A stretch of DNA of 64,000 nt from Tetragnatha versicolor (lineage: Eukaryota > Arthropoda > Arachnida > Araneae > Tetragnathidae): the NCBI GenBank assembly GCA_024610705.1, contig JANDEH010000002.1:62428870-62492869 (forward strand). The letters run 5' to 3'. Positions 59,564 to 64,000 of the stretch are shown one piece after another. Under the pieces are notes generated by a model, which saw only the letters and a list, made by a program, of their open reading frames with translations, did not search any database and was not told the origin of the DNA. Positions within the stretch are counted from its first letter, which is position 1, and each line of letters opens with the position of its first letter. A program made the position numbers and the translations under genes.

Positions 59564-60377
59564 ACGTAAATGTACTTTTTTGAGACCATTGTATGATGGT
59601 TTCCATGCATTGACAGTTGTCGGCACCCAACAACTCTCGATTTTGATTCATATGCCTATGGAAACTTTAAGTCCGTCCGGCGGATATTATACACTACCCT
59701 GTGTTTTATTCTGTTCTGTGTTTTACGCTCCATTGTTTGCAAGCCCGCGGTATTTGCCAGTTTGCCGGCGCACTTTATCGCTATGGCAATTAACGGTTCC
59801 GTTGTAAATCTCTCCCTCGTTTGACGGACGGTCCGATTCATAAACGTTATCAAAGAGGGTGCCGCGTTTCTTCTGACAGACGTTTGGCCGGATGTCAAAA
59901 CTGCGCGATGAAGCACTCAGGAAGAGATTCCTTTACCTTTTGCAGTGCTTTCTCCAAGGCACACAAGATACACCTACCAACAAACGATTAACAGGGATTC
60001 CTGCCTGAATTCAAATGGTATAAACTTTTAGGATGTGTAGTGTATAATACCCAAAGACAACTGAAGGGTTGAGTGTGAGTGGAATAAGGAGATATATAGC
60101 ATTTTAAAGAATAAGTTACTGTAGTAGATGAATGTATGTATGTTTTTACTTAACTTATTAGTACAGACATTAATATCTTTAGTACTTCTCTAAGGTCTTA
60201 ACAAAGATAGAAATGCCATGAAGAAGGGATGTATTTAACAAAGTAGTATACGTACACGTAGTATCCTTCGTAGAAAGTGTAACATTTGTAACATAAGAGT
60301 TGCACTCCTATCATTCGGAGTTTGGGGTGTCATCTCCACATCTCCTTCATGGTACCCCCAGATGGTGAAATCTATGT
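59564..60377. other. Non-coding; CpG-richer until ~59,940
   Basis: Opposing frames of 75 and 86 codons at 59,580-59,916 have no recognisable content. AT-rich sequence follows. Confidence 0.35.
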
Positions 60378-60637
60378 CAGTGATTTAAGATCATGCGAGG
60401 GTCCAAGGGCACTCTGGACAGTGCCTCCCTTGGACCCAAAAAGGTTCTAAAAATTAGTTAAACCCTCTGTGTTAAGCCCCTACTTTTACAAGACAAATTT
60501 CAAAAATTTTTTGGAAGAAGGACCCCCCATACCCCCACCCCCACACAAGGGGATCTTACGTGATATGCTTTCTAAAAAACCTCCAACATTTTGTGTCAAA
60601 AGGTAAAGACCTAGGAGCCGTGATGGATCTACGCCTG
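60378..60637. mobile_element. Second, eroded copy of the 3,614 hAT-type MITE
   Basis: Internal blocks GGGCACTCTGGACAGTGCC, GGACCCAAAAAGGTTCT, GGACCCCCCATACCCCC and GGAGCCGTGATGGATCTACG follow the same order as at 3,614-4,006. This copy lacks the internal duplication. The left terminus is reduced to CAGTGATTTAAGATC. The flanks do not match. Confidence 0.8.
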
Positions 60638-62760
60638 CTTAAGGTTATGACATCATTGAACTCTAAGAAAAAAATTACAAATATGATAAAATTTTAAATA
60701 ACATGAAATAAAAAGAAATTGGTCACTTACAAAATTTTCATTTTATAGTTGCAAATATCAATAAACATGAAAGTACCAGCACAAAAAAGATTAAATTTCT
60801 CTCTGGACGTCCTTTGCATGCGTTTTGCCCATTTCGATCAGGTAATTTATCTAACAGTATATTATTAGATCATGCTTCTTCAAATTTATGAAATTCAAGA
60901 TATGCGAGTTAGCATGCAGAAATTAAATATGCAAACTTCTTTAAAAAATTATAAATGCATGAACTAATTTTTTGGGGGGTGAATTTTCATTCCCTTATTC
61001 CACAATCTCTTTTCCATCGTTCCTCCATCCATCCAGTAACGCATTTGAGAATGACTAGATGCATGAAAAATACCATTCAGCACATCAGTTAAACACAATG
61101 CTTCATTATCTAACTTCGTTAATAATAACCCGGAGGAACGGAGGCGGACAAGAAAAACCTTGAAATCAAATTAGCTCTTCCTAAGAAAAACCGAAATTCA
61201 GCCAACCAGGAAAGGAAGAGACACACAAGAGGCTATTTTTCTCTACTTCATTTCTTCTGAATATAAAGGAACGGTCTGGAGAGGTAACGCACAACATCTG
61301 TACGTCTTCAGATAGCAAACGTATGGGGAGACTTCCCTTTGATAAAGCGCCTCAATAATTTCATGTGACCGCCTAAAAAAAACCACCGTAGAGGCGGTGT
61401 GCACTTGAACGTGCATCAGCAAGAAACCCTGCGTGGTCAACATGAGGTGGGAGAAAAAGAAATTAATGCTTTCATTGTTTCATTGCACATGGGTGGATAT
61501 ACGAGGAGGACCCATGGGGAAAGTTAGATATTTTTTATGGGGCATTCTGTCCTTCATTGAATTAATTGAAAACATACTTTACAATTGAAGAAAAGGAGAA
61601 TTCTTTTAAATGTGAGACATTGCTCTGCTATTTGACCTTTTAATGCCTTCCATATATCCGCCCATAACCGGGGAGGGAATTCCATGAAATTTTGAAGACT
61701 AGTAATGTACCAGGGGTTCCCAAATAGTGATTCCCAATAGTGATTTATTTATATCAATCAGTTAGAATATGAAATATCTGAATGTCATGGTTGATGCTGT
61801 CAATTACACGTACTTCTTAAATATGGGGTAATGATACTTTTCTGTTCTAATTTTCTAAGAAGGCAATTTAAGTTTTCAACTGTAGCCTATCTTAATTTCT
61901 GCTAATTCTATGGATATAATCTGAATGCAAGATCCAATGAGACTGAGACAGAGTCAAAAACCACGATTGTAAACTGTTATTTGGGAATTGAGATCTTACT
62001 ATCTTGGGCAATTCAAAACATTACTTAATAAAGGCTTGGGCCCCGGGCTTCTGACCAATAATCCTCAAGTTCTAAATTACTCTTAAAGAGTAATTTAACC
62101 GTAAAGACTCATTATGATTCAAAAGTTAGTGAAACGTCTCTGATAAACCGGGGTAAAGTTCCTCAAATTTTAACAGTGTACTAAAAATAGTTAAAGAATT
62201 TCTCTTTAAACTTAGATGGAAGGGGGAGTTTTATACGCACTCTCCACCTTCTTTCTCCATTCAAAAAACACCTCTGCAAAAAAACCAAGCACAATGTGGT
62301 ATCGCACGCTTAATCTTCTTCCTTAAAAATAAAAAAAACTAGAGAGGAATGAAGAGATGAAGCTGCTTTTGACTGAGTGGTATCCTGCCAACCCCTTGTC
62401 TCGTAGTTTTGCTTATGGAAGAGCGGGTTTATTTTGGGGGCTTCCCCAATTACGAGACAAGACTTCCACTTCGTGTGTGGCAGGGGGTGTCGCAGGGCTC
62501 GACAGTCACCATCAAACGGGGCCGGCTGAGTTACGGGGCGGCGGAACTTTTCTTTCGCGGCCCCGGTATTTCCGCCCTCGACAGCCGTTTGCAGTAAATA
62601 TGGAGGTGCGCATTTGAGGAGTGTGCGTATATTATTATTATGTGCGGAAGACTCGGGGGAATTTAAGGTGAAGATGAGTTAATTTGAGGCTTCCGTTTTG
62701 GAGTTGGCCCAATTCGAACGCCTTATCGCTTCTGAGAACAATATGGTTGGTGTGAGGACT
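60638..62760. other. Non-coding; GC-richer patch ~62,340-62,620
   Basis: The patch carries two overlapping frames (62 and 86 codons) without recognised content. Elsewhere AT-rich DNA with no flanked repeats. Confidence 0.4.
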
Positions 62761-62761
62761 A

Positions 62762-62892
62762 AAGGAGCGTTTCCACTTATCGGCTGTGGTACGGCAATGC
62801 GCCAAGACCGATTAATTGGGCGAATCATAGTAAGAAAGCTCACTTTTTCATTGGTCTCTCGGGACTGTCATATATAGGTGGAAACGGACCTT
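62762..62892. mobile_element. 131-bp MITE, AAGGAGCGTTTCCAC ends
   Basis: AAGGAGCGTTTCCACTTAT is mirrored by ATAGGTGGAAACGGACCTT. The centre has TACGGCAATGCGCC. Its right end touches the next element with no spacer. A decayed copy is at 42,208-42,343. The target duplication is unclear because of the abutting element. Confidence 0.8.
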
Positions 62893-62893
62893 A

Positions 62894-63817
62894 GGGTAAG
62901 TGGGGGCAAAGCCACGCAATTTTCAGTATTTTTAACATTGTCGTCGAACGAAAGGGGGTAGATAATCCCGAAATTTCAATTGGAGGTGTTAGATTGAGAT
63001 CCTACCTACAAAACCAATCCAGGTTTAAACTCTTATCGTAGGTATTTTATGAGAAATTTACAATTTAGTAGAAAAAAATCGCGGGGCTTTGCCTCGCAAA
63101 ATGGGGCAAAGACCCGCACTTGCAAATCTCTGTGCCCAAGTGAAAAAAATATAGATAAACATAATTTTTCATTATAAAAACACTAGAAATAACCCTCTTA
63201 ATATTGTTTTAATATTTCTAAGCCAACCAACAATATTAAATATAAATATGATCAGTTTTAATGAAAATTGTCAACCTGTTATAGCAATTCATTTCAGATT
63301 GCCCAGATATCTTTCAAAAGGGAGAAAGGATGGTTTCAGGTAGAGGGTTGGCATCTCGGACAACTTTATTAACCTCTTTAGATATCAAGTAGTCCCATTT
63401 TCCTTGTGGGACGAATTCCTGAGCTTTTTAAGTTGCGTGGATTTGCCCCGTTTTACTTCATTTTGAAAAACAAGCCTCATTTTATTTTTAGAAACATGTT
63501 GAGGCAATTCTTTCAAAATGAAACTGAAGTTGAATTGCTATCTTATCATGGGGCTATTTGTTTGTATTTCTCCTCAAGCCCTATTTTATGTATAATGTTT
63601 AAGAAAAAGATCAGAAAAATTACATCTAAATGATGAAAAACAAACTTACAGCATTTTTTAAAGTCATGAGTGACTTAGGGGTACAAACTTTCGTAGAACA
63701 ATAGGTCACAATAAGACAAACCAACCACCTGGTTTTCAACTTTTGAATCTATCATTAAAAATTAAAAATAGCTGTGTGTGGTTTTGCCCCGTGCGGATTT
63801 TTACCCCCCACCTACCC
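62894..63817. mobile_element. ~924-bp TA-flanked element with GGGGCAAAG repeats
   Basis: The left end after TA (62,892-62,893) is GGGTAAGTGGGGGCAAAGCC. The right end is GGATTTTTACCCCCCACCTACCC before TA (63,818-63,819), reading inward as GGGTAGGTGGGGGGTAAAAA. GGGGCAAAG or its complement recurs inside (for example GCGGGGCTTTGCC at 63,081 and GGGGCAAAGACCCGC at 63,103). The 75-codon frame 63,406-63,633 shows no transposase signature. It is probably a non-autonomous Tc1/mariner-type element. Confidence 0.72.
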
Positions 63818-63819
63818 TA

Positions 63820-64000
63820 TATATGGTGAATTTTGTCTCCCCCTCAGATTAAGACGTCTATGATTCTCCAAATTTTGAAAATTATGAAAGACAGATAGGA
63901 TTTTTTTTGTAATTTAAATAAGAGAAAGTAAACTTATTATATTTTAGGGTATTTTCCTATGGAAAACAATCCAACATTTCAGTACGAATGTTTCAGGTTC
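63820..64000. other. AT-rich end of window, nothing recognised
   Basis: Short AT-rich sequence without features. Confidence 0.4.

Noticed and set aside
62892..63819. Autonomous mariner or pogo element
   Set aside because: No frame long enough for a transposase and no DDE-type segment could be seen in the 75-codon frame present.

Overview
This window reads as nuclear DNA of an invertebrate, most likely an arthropod. It is AT-rich, gene-poor and full of short non-autonomous DNA transposons (MITEs) with hAT, Tc1/mariner, pogo-like and piggyBac-like ends. It also has A/T microsatellites and minisatellites and one good CTCF-type motif. Nothing looks bacterial, viral or organellar. The species cannot be named from the sequence alone. 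I found no protein-coding gene recognisable by domain or family, no tRNA or rRNA, and no transposase or reverse transcriptase reading frame. Almost all open frames are short and chance-like, as expected for intergenic or deep intronic DNA. Layout: 0-3.4 kb holds a degenerate ~36-bp minisatellite with a 109-bp higher-order period. At 3.4-4.1 kb a hAT-type MITE sits inside one copy of a 154-bp tandem duplication. 6-12 kb has a TATCGATA cluster and several decayed MITEs. At 13.6-14.7 kb a 734-bp foldback element has inserted at TTAA into the second copy of a ~172-bp tandem duplication, so the first copy is an empty site. A CpG-richer island at 15.85-16.18 kb holds the best exon candidate, with a perfect donor. 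16.2-27.5 kb is a long, very AT-rich block, possibly intron, carrying MITEs at 17.0, 18.0, 20.2, 21.2 and 24.7 kb and a CTCF-like motif at 23.16 kb. At 27.6-27.8 kb an inverted copy of a 27-bp motif from the 16-kb island recurs just upstream of a strong Kozak ATG on the minus strand. 28-45 kb has a 497-bp hAT MITE, a 27-bp minisatellite, a long (AAT)n tract and the first member of a TA-flanked MITE pair. 45-51 kb holds compact hairpin MITEs: one with 42-bp perfect inverted repeats, one with TCACGTGA in both arms, one piggyBac-like, one TA-flanked and one 161-bp double-hairpin type. 56.2-58.2 kb is a ~2-kb hAT-type element with an interior unlike its ends. 59-64 kb carries further elements, two of which abut directly at 62,892. 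Functionally the window shows the history of MITE insertion in a large non-coding region. The only hints of host genes are the two islands at 16 and 27.7 kb. No new molecular system is demonstrable here.
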